From: Rhodanobacter sp.
GTDB lineage: Bacteria > Pseudomonadota > Gammaproteobacteria > Xanthomonadales > Rhodanobacteraceae
Length of the DNA stretch: 64,000 bases
NCBI GenBank assembly: GCA_040371205.1
Contig: AP031382.1
Location: 310,001-374,000, forward strand
Direction: 5' to 3'
Of the stretch, positions 56,723 through 64,000 are shown one piece after another. The notes beneath the pieces were generated by a model. It ran no database searches, had not been told where the DNA came from, and saw nothing but the letters and a program-made list of their open reading frames with translations. Numbering within the stretch: the stretch's first letter is position 1; every line of letters starts with the position of its first letter. Both the position numbers and the translations under genes were made by a program.

Positions 56723-58096
56723 TCAGTAAGCGTACTCGCGGAACACCGGATCCACGCTGCCGCCCCATGCACCGTGGAACAGCTCCAGCTTCCGCTCGGC
56801 GGGCGTCTGGCCGGCCTCGACGATTTCGAGCAGCGGTTCGAGGTAGATGCGTTCGTCGGCGTTGTTGCGGTTGAGCCTGGCGCGGCGGGCGAGGCCGTGC
56901 GCGGCGATCTTCAGCGTTTCGCGGGCGAGGTCGCGTACAGTGCCGTGGCGGAAGGGGAGCTTCAGCGCATGCTTGGGCACGCCGTTGCGCAGGGCGTGGC
57001 GTTCGGCCATGGAGAAATCCTTGACCAGATCCCAGGCGGCATCCAGCGCCTCGTCGTCGTAGAGCAGGCCCACCCACAGCGCCGGCAGCGCGCACAGGCG
57101 GTTCCATGGGCCGCCGTCGGCGCCGCGCATCTCCAGGTACTGCTTGAGCCGTACTTCGGGGAAGGCGGTGGTGAGATGGTCGGCCCAGTCCTTCAGGGTG
57201 GCCTTGACGCCCGGCAGGGCAGGCAGTTCGCCGGCCATGAAGCGCTTGAAGTCCTGCCCGGCGAGGTCGGTGTAGCGGCCGTCCTGGTAGCTGAAGTACA
57301 TCGGCACGCCCAGCGCGTAGTCCACGTAGCGCTCGTAACCGAAGCCGTCCTCGAACACGAAGTCCAGCATGCCGGTGCGGTCCGCGTCGGTGTCCTCCCA
57401 CACATGCGAGCGATAGGACAGATAGCCGTTTGGACGTCCTTCCGTGAACGGCGAATCGGCGAACAGCGCGGTGGCGATGGGTTGCAGCGCGAGGCTGGCG
57501 CGGAATTTCTTCACCATGTCCGCTTCGCTGGAGAAGTCCAGGTTCACCTGCACGGTGCAGGTGCGCGTCATCATGTCCAGGCCGAGGCCGCCGACCTTGG
57601 GCATGTATTCGCGCATGATCTTGTAGCGGCCCTTGGGCATCCACGGCATCTCGTCGCGGCGCCACTTCGGCTGGAAGCCCATGCCGAGGAAGCCGATGCC
57701 CATCGGGTCGGCGACGGAGCGCACTTCGTCGAGGTGTTTGTTCACCTCGCAACAGGTCTGGTGGATGGTTTCCAGCGGCGCGCCGGAGAGTTCCAGCTGG
57801 CCGGCGGGTTCCAGTGTGATGTTGGCCTTGTCGCGGACCAGCGCCACCGGGAACTCGCCCTCACGGGCGATCTCCCAGCCGTGTTGTGCGGCGAGGCCTT
57901 CCAGCAGGGCGCGGATGCCGCGCTCGCCTTCGTAGGCGGGTGGCTGCAGATCGTCGGCGCGGAAGCCGAACTTTTCGTGCTCGGTGCCGATGCGCCAGGC
58001 CTCGCGCGGCTTTTCGCCGGCCGCAAGGTGGTCGACCAACTGCTGGCGCCCTTCGATGGGGGTGCTCTTGACGGCGCTAGGGATGGACACGGGCAC
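56723..58096 (-). CDS. gshA: glutamate-cysteine ligase (class 3/plant type)
   Basis: First enzyme of glutathione synthesis, 457 residues. Glutamate-binding [12 protein letters not shown] (35-46), [18 protein letters not shown] (95-112), [16 protein letters not shown] (176-191) and [13 protein letters not shown] (about 325) are the alphaproteobacterial/plant GCL signature, distinct from E. coli GshA. The start is GTG at 58096 or at 58090 (also GTG). It lies downstream of rho after a structured 335-base gap. Confidence 0.93.
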   Translation of the reverse strand: MPVSIPSAVKSTPIEGRQQLVDHLAAGEKPREAWRIGTEHEKFGFRADDLQPPAYEGERGIRALLEGLAAQHGWEIAREGEFPVALVRDKANITLEPAGQLELSGAPLETIHQTCCEVNKHLDEVRSVADPMGIGFLGMGFQPKWRRDEMPWMPKGRYKIMREYMPKVGGLGLDMMTRTCTVQVNLDFSSEADMVKKFRASLALQPIATALFADSPFTEGRPNGYLSYRSHVWEDTDADRTGMLDFVFEDGFGYERYVDYALGVPMYFSYQDGRYTDLAGQDFKRFMAGELPALPGVKATLKDWADHLTTAFPEVRLKQYLEMRGADGGPWNRLCALPALWVGLLYDDEALDAAWDLVKDFSMAERHALRNGVPKHALKLPFRHGTVRDLARETLKIAAHGLARRARLNRNNADERIYLEPLLEIVEAGQTPAERKLELFHGAWGGSVDPVFREYAY

Positions 58097-58288
58097 GAAC
58101 TCGCGGTGGGGAGCACCGACTATGGAGGCACCGCGCCGTGGCGAAAAGGGGTTGACGGAAATTTTTTGTACGAGACGGTACAGGTGGTTGCTGGACCCGC
58201 GTCAGTAGTGCGGGAAACATAGATTGGCTATGCGAGCAACCGATAGGACACAGGCGGCCGTGGCTCAAAGCCAGAGCTGTTGCCTGAT

Positions 58289-58319
58289 GTCGGAAAAGTG
58301 CTTCCTGCACTTTTCCGAC
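58289..58319. repeat. 13-bp perfect stem-loop
   Basis: GTCGGAAAAGTGC (58289-58301) and GCACTTTTCCGAC (58307-58319), loop TTCCT. Part of the hairpin array after rho. Confidence 0.8.
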
Positions 58320-58352
58320 TCGCCGATTCCAGGACAAGCCCGGAGCCGGCTC

Positions 58353-58384
58353 CGCCACCCGACCGCTGGCGCGGTCGGGTGGCG
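58353..58384. repeat. 14-bp perfect stem-loop
   Basis: CGCCACCCGACCGC (58353-58366) and its exact complement 58371-58384 with TGGC loop. Overlaps a 14-base palindrome CGGAGCCGGCTCCG at 58341-58354. Confidence 0.8.
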
Positions 58385-58385
58385 A

Positions 58386-58405
58386 GCGATCCGTCCGTGG
58401 ATCGC
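58386..58405. repeat. 7-bp perfect stem-loop
   Basis: GCGATCC (58386-58392) and GGATCGC (58399-58405), six-base loop. It abuts the stems on both sides. Confidence 0.65.
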
Positions 58406-58438
58406 GCTGAGCGTCTGCTGCAAGCAGACGCTCAGCGC
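58404..58438. repeat. 16-bp perfect stem-loop swallowing the rho stop codon
   Basis: Arms 58404-58419 and 58423-58438 are exact complements, loop GCA. The rho TGA (complement of 58432-58434) lies within the stem. Confidence 0.88.
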
Positions 58439-60156
58439 TTCATCGAATTGAAGAACTCGTCGTTGGACTTGGTGTTCTTCATCTTGTCGAGCATGAACTC
58501 CATGGCGGCCAGCTCGTCCATCGGGTGCAGCAGCTTCCGCAGGATCCAGATCTTGGCCAACATGTCCGGTTCGATCAGCAGGTCCTCGCGGCGGGTGCCG
58601 GAGCGGTTGATGTCGATGGCGGGGTAGACGCGCTTTTCGGAGATGCGGCGGGAGAGGTGCACTTCCATGTTGCCGGTGCCCTTGAACTCCTCGTAGATCA
58701 CCTCGTCCATCTTGCTGCCGGTGTCGATCAGCGCGGTGGCGATGATGGTGAGGCTGCCGCCTTCCTCCACGTTGCGCGCGGCGCCGAAGAAGCGCTTCGG
58801 GCGCTGCAGCGCGTTGGCGTCCACGCCGCCGGTGAGCACCTTGCCGGAGCTGGGCACCACGGTGTTGTAGGCGCGGGCGAGGCGGGTGATCGAGTCGAGC
58901 AGGATCACCACGTCGCGCTTGTGCTCGACCAGGCGCTTGGCCCGCTCGATCACCATCTCGGCCACCTGCACGTGGCGCACGGCCGGTTCGTCGAAGGTGG
59001 AGCTGATCACCTCGGCGCGCACGGTGCGGGCGATCTCGGTCACTTCCTCCGGGCGCTCGTCCACCAGCAGGATGATCAGGTGCGCGTCGGGGTGGTTGTA
59101 CTGGATCGCCTGCGCGATGTTCTGCAGCATCATCGTCTTGCCCGATTTGGGCTGGGAGACGATCAGGCCGCGCTGGCCGCGGCCGATCGGCGCCACCAGG
59201 TCGAGGATGCGGCCGGTGATGTCCTCGCTCGAACCGTTGCCGCGCTCCAGCTTGAACGCCTTGCGCGGGAACAGCGGGGTGAGGTTCTCGAACAGCATCT
59301 TGTTCTTGGACGCTTCCGGCGGATCGCCGTTGATGTCGTCCACGCGCAGCATCGCGAAGTAGCGCTCGCCTTCCTTGGGATGGCGCACGCGTCCGGTGAT
59401 GTAGTCGCCATTGCGCAGGTTGAAGCGGCGGATCTGGCTGGGGCTGACGTAGATGTCGTCGGGGCCGGCCAGGTAGCTCTCGTCGGCGGAGCGCAGGAAG
59501 CCGAAGCCGTCCTGCAGGATCTCCAGCACGCCCTCGGCCCAGATGCCGCCGCCGGAACGGGCGTGCGCCTTGAGGATGGAGAAGATCACGTCCTGCCGGC
59601 GCGCGCGCGCCACGCCTTCGCGGATGCCCAGCGACTCGGCGTAGGCGATGAGCTGCGGCGCCTTCATGCGCTTCAGCTCGGTCAGGTTGATCAGACGGTC
59701 GTCCGCGCCGGGGTCGGCGTTGTCGTCGTCCATCGGCAGGCCGTGCGGGTTGTTGTAGCGCGGGTTGTTGTTGCCGCCGCCGTTGCCGCCCTGCTGCTGG
59801 CGCTGCTGGTTGCGTTCATGGCGGCGGCGACGGCCGCGGCCCTCGCGGTCGTTGCGGTTGTTGTTGCCGTTGCCCTGGCCCTGCGGCTGCGGGTTTTGCG
59901 GCTGGCCGGCGTTCTCGCGCGCCTCGGGCGCGGCAGCGGCAGGCTCGCCCGTCGGTGCGGGAGGCGTCGGGGCCGGCGCGGGCGCGGGCGTCGGCGCGGC
60001 GCTTTCGAACGATGGCGCGCCGGCGCTCTCGGCGGGCGCCTCGCTGGCGGCCTGCTTGGTGCTGCGCGGCTGGCGGCGCGGTGCGCGCGGACGCGGCTCG
60101 GTCGGGTTCTCGGCGCCGCTGGCGCCGTTCGGGGTGGTGCTATCGGTATCGGACAC
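58432..60156 (-). CDS. rho: transcription termination factor Rho with a long disordered N-terminal extension
   Basis: Hexameric RNA-dependent ATPase that ends transcription. 574 residues versus 419 in E. coli: about 155 extra N-terminal residues, first Ala/Pro-rich, then [20 protein letters not shown], Arg-rich and Gln/Asn/Gly-rich ([16 protein letters not shown]). The conserved part follows: [24 protein letters not shown]1 [36 protein letters not shown], Walker [10 protein letters not shown]-loop [14 protein letters not shown] and the secondary RNA site [17 protein letters not shown]. Start is GTG 60156 with GAGGA 9 bases upstream, better than TTG 60162. Confidence 0.97.
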   Translation of the reverse strand: MSDTDSTTPNGASGAENPTEPRPRAPRRQPRSTKQAASEAPAESAGAPSFESAAPTPAPAPAPTPPAPTGEPAAAAPEARENAGQPQNPQPQGQGNGNNNRNDREGRGRRRRHERNQQRQQQGGNGGGNNNPRYNNPHGLPMDDDNADPGADDRLINLTELKRMKAPQLIAYAESLGIREGVARARRQDVIFSILKAHARSGGGIWAEGVLEILQDGFGFLRSADESYLAGPDDIYVSPSQIRRFNLRNGDYITGRVRHPKEGERYFAMLRVDDINGDPPEASKNKMLFENLTPLFPRKAFKLERGNGSSEDITGRILDLVAPIGRGQRGLIVSQPKSGKTMMLQNIAQAIQYNHPDAHLIILLVDERPEEVTEIARTVRAEVISSTFDEPAVRHVQVAEMVIERAKRLVEHKRDVVILLDSITRLARAYNTVVPSSGKVLTGGVDANALQRPKRFFGAARNVEEGGSLTIIATALIDTGSKMDEVIYEEFKGTGNMEVHLSRRISEKRVYPAIDINRSGTRREDLLIEPDMLAKIWILRKLLHPMDELAAMEFMLDKMKNTKSNDEFFNSMKR

Positions 60157-60225
60157 GGGCAATCCTCGCGGGGCGCCGTTGGAAAACAGGAGGGAGTGTG
60201 TGCGTCGCGCCAGCGGGGCGCAGGG

Positions 60226-60288
60226 GGAATCAGAGAAGGATTCCCGACGGACGCGTGGAATCTAGCACCCGCCGCGCGCGGACGTCAA
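60226..60288 (-). promoter_or_regulatory. rho promoter and leader hairpin
   Basis: Minus strand: TTGACG (60288-60283), 18-base spacer, TAGATT (60264-60259), giving a leader of about 100 bases. The leader contains GGGAATC/GATTCCC (60225-60231 with 60239-60245). E. coli rho has an autoregulated leader; whether this one is too is inference. Confidence 0.6.
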
Positions 60289-60319
60289 AGCGTTGCGCGC
60301 GGCCGGCGACAGGCGGCGA

Positions 60320-60646
60320 TCAGATCGCCTTGTCGATCATCTGGGCCAGCTGGCCCTTGCTCACGGCGCCGATCTGGGTGGCTTCGACCTTGCCGTTCTT
60401 GAACACCATCAGGGTGGGGATGCCGCGCACGCCGTAGGTGCGGGGGGTCTTCTGGTTGTGGTCGATGTTGAGCTTCACGACGCGCAGCTTGCCCTGGTAC
60501 TGGCCGGCCAGCTCGTCGAGGATGGGTGCGATGGCCTTGCACGGGCCGCACCATTCCGCCCAGAAATCCAGCAGCACGGGGGTGTCGGACTGCAGCACTT
60601 CCTGCTCGAAGGCGTCGTCGCTCACATGGGTAATCAGGTCGCTCAC
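60320..60646 (-). CDS. trxA: thioredoxin
   Basis: A 108-residue cytosolic disulfide reductase. Active site [14 protein letters not shown] (CGPC), the buried Asp in LLDFW, and cis-Pro GIPTLMVF are all present. GTG start ([10 protein letters not shown]) with GGAG upstream. Upstream of rho on the same strand and facing rhlB, the rhlB/trxA-rho arrangement of E. coli. Confidence 0.97.
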   Translation of the reverse strand: MSDLITHVSDDAFEQEVLQSDTPVLLDFWAEWCGPCKAIAPILDELAGQYQGKLRVVKLNIDHNQKTPRTYGVRGIPTLMVFKNGKVEATQIGAVSKGQLAQMIDKAI

Positions 60647-61044
60647 CGGAATCTCCGAAAGAGGTGCGGAAGGGGGTTCGGCGACCGCGCGGCCTGCATC
60701 GGCTACACTGGGGCGCCCAAGAAGCGCGGGTCGAACCGGGAAAGAGGGGCTTGGCCGTTGCGGCCGGGTACCTCATTGCAGCGTAACTCGGGGCGCGATT
60801 CAAGCGATTCAAGGGCAGCAACGGACGGTTCCGTTGACATAGGCGAGGCGATTCGGGCGTTTGCGGCGCAAACGCAGGCACCGGGATCCTCGAGTCCTTT
60901 CGCCTATGCCAGCGGGGCTGCCGGTTGCGTCGCCTCACCGACCCGGCGCCACGCGCCGCACTCCCACCGCTCCGCACGCGCCTCCCGCGACCGGAGCCGG
61001 GCCAGCCCATGCCTGCGCCCGCATCCCACCGGCTTTCCCTATCC
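60647..61044 (+). promoter_or_regulatory. long structured leader upstream of rhlB
   Basis: 398 bases without a gene. A TACACT -10-like box at 60704-60709 would give an rhlB leader of about 325 bases. It holds an outer stem CATAGGCGA (60838-60846) with TCGCCTATG (60900-60908) enclosing GCGTTTGC/GCAAACGC (60857-60864 and 60868-60875); GAGGCGA (60845-60851) can instead pair TCGCCTC (60930-60936). From about 60930 to 60990 it is C-rich and G-poor in parts, as Rho-loading sites are. Confidence 0.45.
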
Positions 61045-62739
61045 ATGTCGCAGACCGTACTCACCGATACCTTCTACACCAACTTCGATCTTCATCCTCT
61101 GCTGCAGCAAGGCCTGGCCGACGCCGGCTTCACCCGCTGCACGCCGATCCAGGAACTGACCCTGCCGGTGGCGCTCACCGGCCGCGACGTCGCCGGCCAG
61201 GCGCAGACCGGCACCGGCAAGACCTGCGCCTTCCTGGTCGCGCTGATGAACCGCCTGCTCACCACGCCCGCGGTGGCCGAGCGCAAGGACAGCGACCCGC
61301 GCGCGCTGGTGATCGCGCCGACCCGCGAGCTGGCCATCCAGATCGACAAGGACGCGCGCAACATCGGCCGCCACACCGGCCTCAAGACCGCGCTGATCTA
61401 CGGCGGCGTGGACTACGACAAGCAGCGCCAGCAACTGCACGACGGCTGCGACATCATCATCGCCACGCCCGGCCGCCTGCTCGACTACTACAAGCAGCAG
61501 GTATTCGGCTTCAACGGCGTCGAAGTGATGGTGATCGACGAGGCCGACCGCATGTTCGACCTCGGCTTCATCAAGGACGTGCGCTTCATCTTCCGCCGCC
61601 TGCCGGCGCGCGAGCAGCGCCAGGTGCTGCTGTTCTCCGCCACGCTGAGCCACCGCGTGCTGGAACTGGCCTACGAGCACATGCACAACGCCGAGAAGCT
61701 GGTGGTGGAGAGCGACAACGTCACCGCCGACAAGGTGCGCCAGGTGGTGTACTTCCCGGCCAAGGAGGAGAAGCTGCCGCTGCTGCTCAACCTGATCGAC
61801 AAGCACCAGCCCAAGCGCAGCATCATCTTCGTCAACACCAAGGCCGCCGCCGAGCGCGTCACCGACCGGGTGAAGCGGCACGGCTGCCGCGTCGGCGCGA
61901 TCTCCGGCGACGTGCCGCAGCTCAAGCGCCAGAAGCTGCTGCAGCGCTTCCAGGACGGCCAGCTCGACATCCTGGTCGCCACCGACGTGGCCGCGCGCGG
62001 CCTGCACATCCCGGCGGTCAGCCATGTCTTCAACTACGACCTGCCGCAGGACGCCGAGGACTACGTGCACCGCATCGGCCGCACCGCCCGCCTGGGCGCG
62101 GAAGGCGACGCGATCAGCTTCGCCTGCGACCTGTACGCGATGAGCCTGCCCGACATCGAGACCTACATCGGCCAGAGCATCCCGGTGGCGGTGATCGAGC
62201 CGGAGCTGCTGGTGATGCCGAAGCCGCGCGAGGTCGATGCCGAGTTCGCCGCCAACGCCGCCGCCGACAGCGCCGCCTTCGGCGACCGCGTCGAGCCGCG
62301 CCACGACGACAAGAAGAAAGACGGGCGGCCGCGCCGCGCCGGCGGACGCGGCGAACGCAGCGAGCGCGGGCCGCGCGAGGATCGCCCGCGCGAGCCGCGG
62401 GCGCCGCGTGCCGAGGCGGCGAATGCCGAAGCAGCCGCGCCGGCGGCGAACGAGACGCCGGCCGCGGCCGGCCAGGGCGAGCGCAAGCGCCGCCGCCGCG
62501 GTGGCCGCAATCGCCGCCGCGAGGGTGGCGAGGCGGTGGCCAATGCCGTGCAGGGACAGTCGCCGTCCGCCGCCGAAGGCGCCCGCCCGTCGCGCGGCGA
62601 ACGCCGCCCGCCGCGCGAGCAGAACGCGGCGCATGCCGCGCGTCCCTCGCGCCAGGTGGCGGCCACCGCCGCCGAGCCGGCGCATCCGAACAAGCCCAGC
62701 CTGTTCCGCCGCCTGACCCGGTTGTTCACGGGGCGTTGA
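61045..62739 (+). CDS. rhlB: ATP-dependent RNA helicase RhlB
   Basis: DEAD-box helicase of the RNA degradosome, 564 residues. Q motif [32 protein letters not shown] (motif I AQTGTGKT), [31 protein letters not shown], and the C-terminal lobe [13 protein letters not shown] and [10 protein letters not shown]. After the helicase core a ~150-residue Arg/Ala/Gly-rich disordered tail (e.g. [20 protein letters not shown]) ends [12 protein letters not shown]. Start at [15 protein letters not shown]; earlier starts lack the motif. Confidence 0.95.
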   Translation: MSQTVLTDTFYTNFDLHPLLQQGLADAGFTRCTPIQELTLPVALTGRDVAGQAQTGTGKTCAFLVALMNRLLTTPAVAERKDSDPRALVIAPTRELAIQIDKDARNIGRHTGLKTALIYGGVDYDKQRQQLHDGCDIIIATPGRLLDYYKQQVFGFNGVEVMVIDEADRMFDLGFIKDVRFIFRRLPAREQRQVLLFSATLSHRVLELAYEHMHNAEKLVVESDNVTADKVRQVVYFPAKEEKLPLLLNLIDKHQPKRSIIFVNTKAAAERVTDRVKRHGCRVGAISGDVPQLKRQKLLQRFQDGQLDILVATDVAARGLHIPAVSHVFNYDLPQDAEDYVHRIGRTARLGAEGDAISFACDLYAMSLPDIETYIGQSIPVAVIEPELLVMPKPREVDAEFAANAAADSAAFGDRVEPRHDDKKKDGRPRRAGGRGERSERGPREDRPREPRAPRAEAANAEAAAPAANETPAAAGQGERKRRRRGGRNRRREGGEAVANAVQGQSPSAAEGARPSRGERRPPREQNAAHAARPSRQVAATAAEPAHPNKPSLFRRLTRLFTGR

Positions 62740-62853
62740 CCGCGCGTGCCGCCGGGCTGAACCGGCGGTTGCCCGTCTTTGCGCGCGCAGGGCGATCTTG
62801 TGCGCCGCATCCCTTATCCTTGTTGCCGATACGACAGGCGGGGGTGGCGCGCG

Positions 62854-63531
62854 GTGATCCAGTTCGACCAGGTGAGCAAGCATTACGCAGGCGGTCATGA
62901 GGCGCTTTCGCAGCTTTCCTTCACCGTGTCCACGGGCGAGATGGCCTTCGTCACCGGTCATTCGGGCGCGGGCAAGAGCACCTTGCTCAAGCTGCTGGGC
63001 GTGATCGAACGGCCCAGCCACGGCATCATCACGGTGGACGGACAAAGTCTCGCCAAGGTGCGCGGCCGCGGCATTCCCAAGCTGCGCCAGCGCATCGGCA
63101 TGGTGTTCCAGAACCACCGCCTGCTGATGGACCGCACGGTGTTCGCCAACGTCGAGTTGCCGCTGACGATTGCCGGCGTCGCCCGGGCGGAGCGCGGCAA
63201 GCGGGTGCGCGCGGCGCTCGAAAAAGTCGGCCTGCTCTCGTACGAGCGCCAACTGCCGGACACGCTGTCCACCGGCGAGCAGCAACGCGTGGGCATCGCC
63301 CGCGCCATTGTGGGGCGGCCCTCCCTGCTGATCGCCGACGAACCCACCGGCAACCTCGATCCGCAACTGGCGCTGGAGATCATGGGACTGTTCGCCGAAT
63401 TCCAGCAGGTGGGCACCACGGTGCTGATCGCCAGCCACGACCTGCCGCTGATCAAGCGCATGCGCAAGCGCGTGGTGGTGCTCGACCACGGCCGCCTGGT
63501 GGCCGACCTCGCCGCGGAGGAGGTGCTGTGA
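62854..63531 (+). CDS. ftsE: cell-division ATP-binding protein FtsE
   Basis: A 225-residue ABC ATPase that with FtsX controls septal peptidoglycan hydrolases. Walker A GHSGAGKST, Walker B LLIADEPTGNLDP, switch His in IASHDLPL. The signature reads LSTGEQQRVGIARA where E. coli has LSGGEQQR. The start is the GTG at 62854 (VIQFDQVSKHYAGG), preceded by GGGGGTGG; the ORF upstream of it has no family counterpart. Confidence 0.96.
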   Translation: MIQFDQVSKHYAGGHEALSQLSFTVSTGEMAFVTGHSGAGKSTLLKLLGVIERPSHGIITVDGQSLAKVRGRGIPKLRQRIGMVFQNHRLLMDRTVFANVELPLTIAGVARAERGKRVRAALEKVGLLSYERQLPDTLSTGEQQRVGIARAIVGRPSLLIADEPTGNLDPQLALEIMGLFAEFQQVGTTVLIASHDLPLIKRMRKRVVVLDHGRLVADLAAEEVL

Positions 63532-64000
63532 GCGCGGATGCCGGCATGCCCGTGCGCAACGAACCCGGCCGCAACCGCAGCGTGTCGAGTTGGCGCGAGC
63601 ACCATGCCTGGAGCGCTGCGGACAGCCTGCGCCGGCTCGCCGCGCGCCCGCTGGGCAGCCTGCTCACCGTCGCGGTGATGGGCCTGGCGCTGGCGCTGCC
63701 GTTGGCCTTCTACCTGCTGCTGGGCAACGTGCAGCAGATGGGCCGCGCGCTGGGCCAGGACCAGGCGATCAACGTGTTCCTGCAGCCCGACGAAGGCGAG
63801 TCGCAGGTGCAATTGCTGGCGAAGCAGGTCGGCGACCGCTCCGACGTGGCCGCGGTGACGGTCAAGACCCCGCAGCAGGGTCTGGACGAACTGGCGAAAA
63901 TGCAGGGTTTCTCCGGCGCGCTCGATGCGCTGGAGCAGAATCCGCTGCCCTACGTGCTGATGGTGCAGCCCAAGCCTGACCTGGATGCCGCCGCCGTGGC
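63528..64000 (+). CDS. ftsX: cell-division protein FtsX, N-terminal part
   Basis: Runs off the right edge; 157 residues are visible. GTG start overlapping the ftsE TGA (GTGA), with GGAGGAGGT just upstream. The cytoplasmic N terminus SWREHHAWSAADSLRRL is followed by the first membrane helix (LTVAVMGLALALPLAFYLLL) and the periplasmic domain with INVFLQPDEGESQVQLLAKQV. Partner of FtsE in the inner membrane. Confidence 0.94.
   Translation, partial: MSADAGMPVRNEPGRNRSVSSWREHHAWSAADSLRRLAARPLGSLLTVAVMGLALALPLAFYLLLGNVQQMGRALGQDQAINVFLQPDEGESQVQLLAKQVGDRSDVAAVTVKTPQQGLDELAKMQGFSGALDALEQNPLPYVLMVQPKPDLDAAAV

Larger units (their letters stand above)
58097..58431. other. intergenic region between gshA and rho: array of hairpins
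   Basis: 335 bases without a gene. The half next to rho holds the stem-loops annotated separately; the half next to gshA carries an inverted repeat TGTAC (58167-58171) / GTACA (58178-58182) beside a run of six T, which may be an operator. A small TGGCT/AGCCA hairpin sits at 58261-58273. No tRNA or terminator T tract was found. Confidence 0.55.

Overview
The window is a GC-rich chromosomal segment of a gammaproteobacterium, most likely order Xanthomonadales and probably family Rhodanobacteraceae (a Rhodanobacter, Dyella or Frateuria relative). This rests on the TonB-dependent receptors, the UbiE/PlsB type, the rpmB-rpmG, secB-gpsA and rhlB/trxA-rho gene orders, and the tandem DsbA plus cytochrome c4 block next to engB. 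I assigned it by gene content and protein resemblance, not by a database search. There is no phage, insertion sequence, CRISPR array, rRNA or tRNA that I can see; it reads as core genome with a few accessory loci.

Layout. 1-6.2 kb: end of an EamA transporter, a GST, then the leftward plsB-ubiE-Pr6Pr operon and a lipoprotein. 6.3-11.7 kb: acid phosphatase, AI-2E family exporter, and a TonB receptor behind an AT-rich upstream region. 11.7-23.3 kb: TPR sulfotransferase, rep, tdk, an unknown gene, nitroreductase, a tightly overlapping Gld-like ABC operon ending in mutM, and an acyl desaturase. 23.3-28.5 kb: DUF3016, a saccharopine-dehydrogenase-like protein facing DUF4166-DUF393, rpmB-rpmG and secB-gpsA. 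28.5-33.8 kb: a SNF2 helicase, then a TetR-P450 pair with a visible operator. 33.9-43.7 kb: a beta-glucan/beta-glucoside locus (halogenase-like flavoprotein, TonB receptor, GH3 exo-glucosidase, LacI repressor, HAD phosphatase, glucokinase). 43.9-53 kb: hemB, an esterase, a glutaminyl cyclase, an EEP phosphatase, two lipoprotein DsbAs, cytochrome c4, engB, fRMsr and bioD. 53-64 kb: M3 peptidase, unknown secreted protein, gshA, rho, trxA, rhlB, ftsE and ftsX (cut by the window end).

How the parts work together. The best resolved system is the LacI-controlled glucan locus. The same 14-bp palindrome TGACAGCGCTGTCA lies upstream of both the TonB receptor (plus two degenerate copies) and the GH3 gene, and in both places it supplies the -35 hexamer TTGACA. 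Sugar is presumably imported by the receptor, cut to glucose by the GH3 enzyme, phosphorylated by glucokinase, and sensed by the LacI protein. A flavin-dependent halogenase homologue of unknown purpose lies directly downstream of the receptor gene.

The most unusual non-coding signals are long perfect hairpins that swallow stop codons: a 22-bp stem at the end of rpmG and a 16-bp stem at the end of rho, the latter followed by abutting perfect hairpins. Rho and RhlB, encoded side by side, both carry long disordered tails (Gln/Asn/Arg-rich and Arg-rich), which may matter for RNA-machine assembly.
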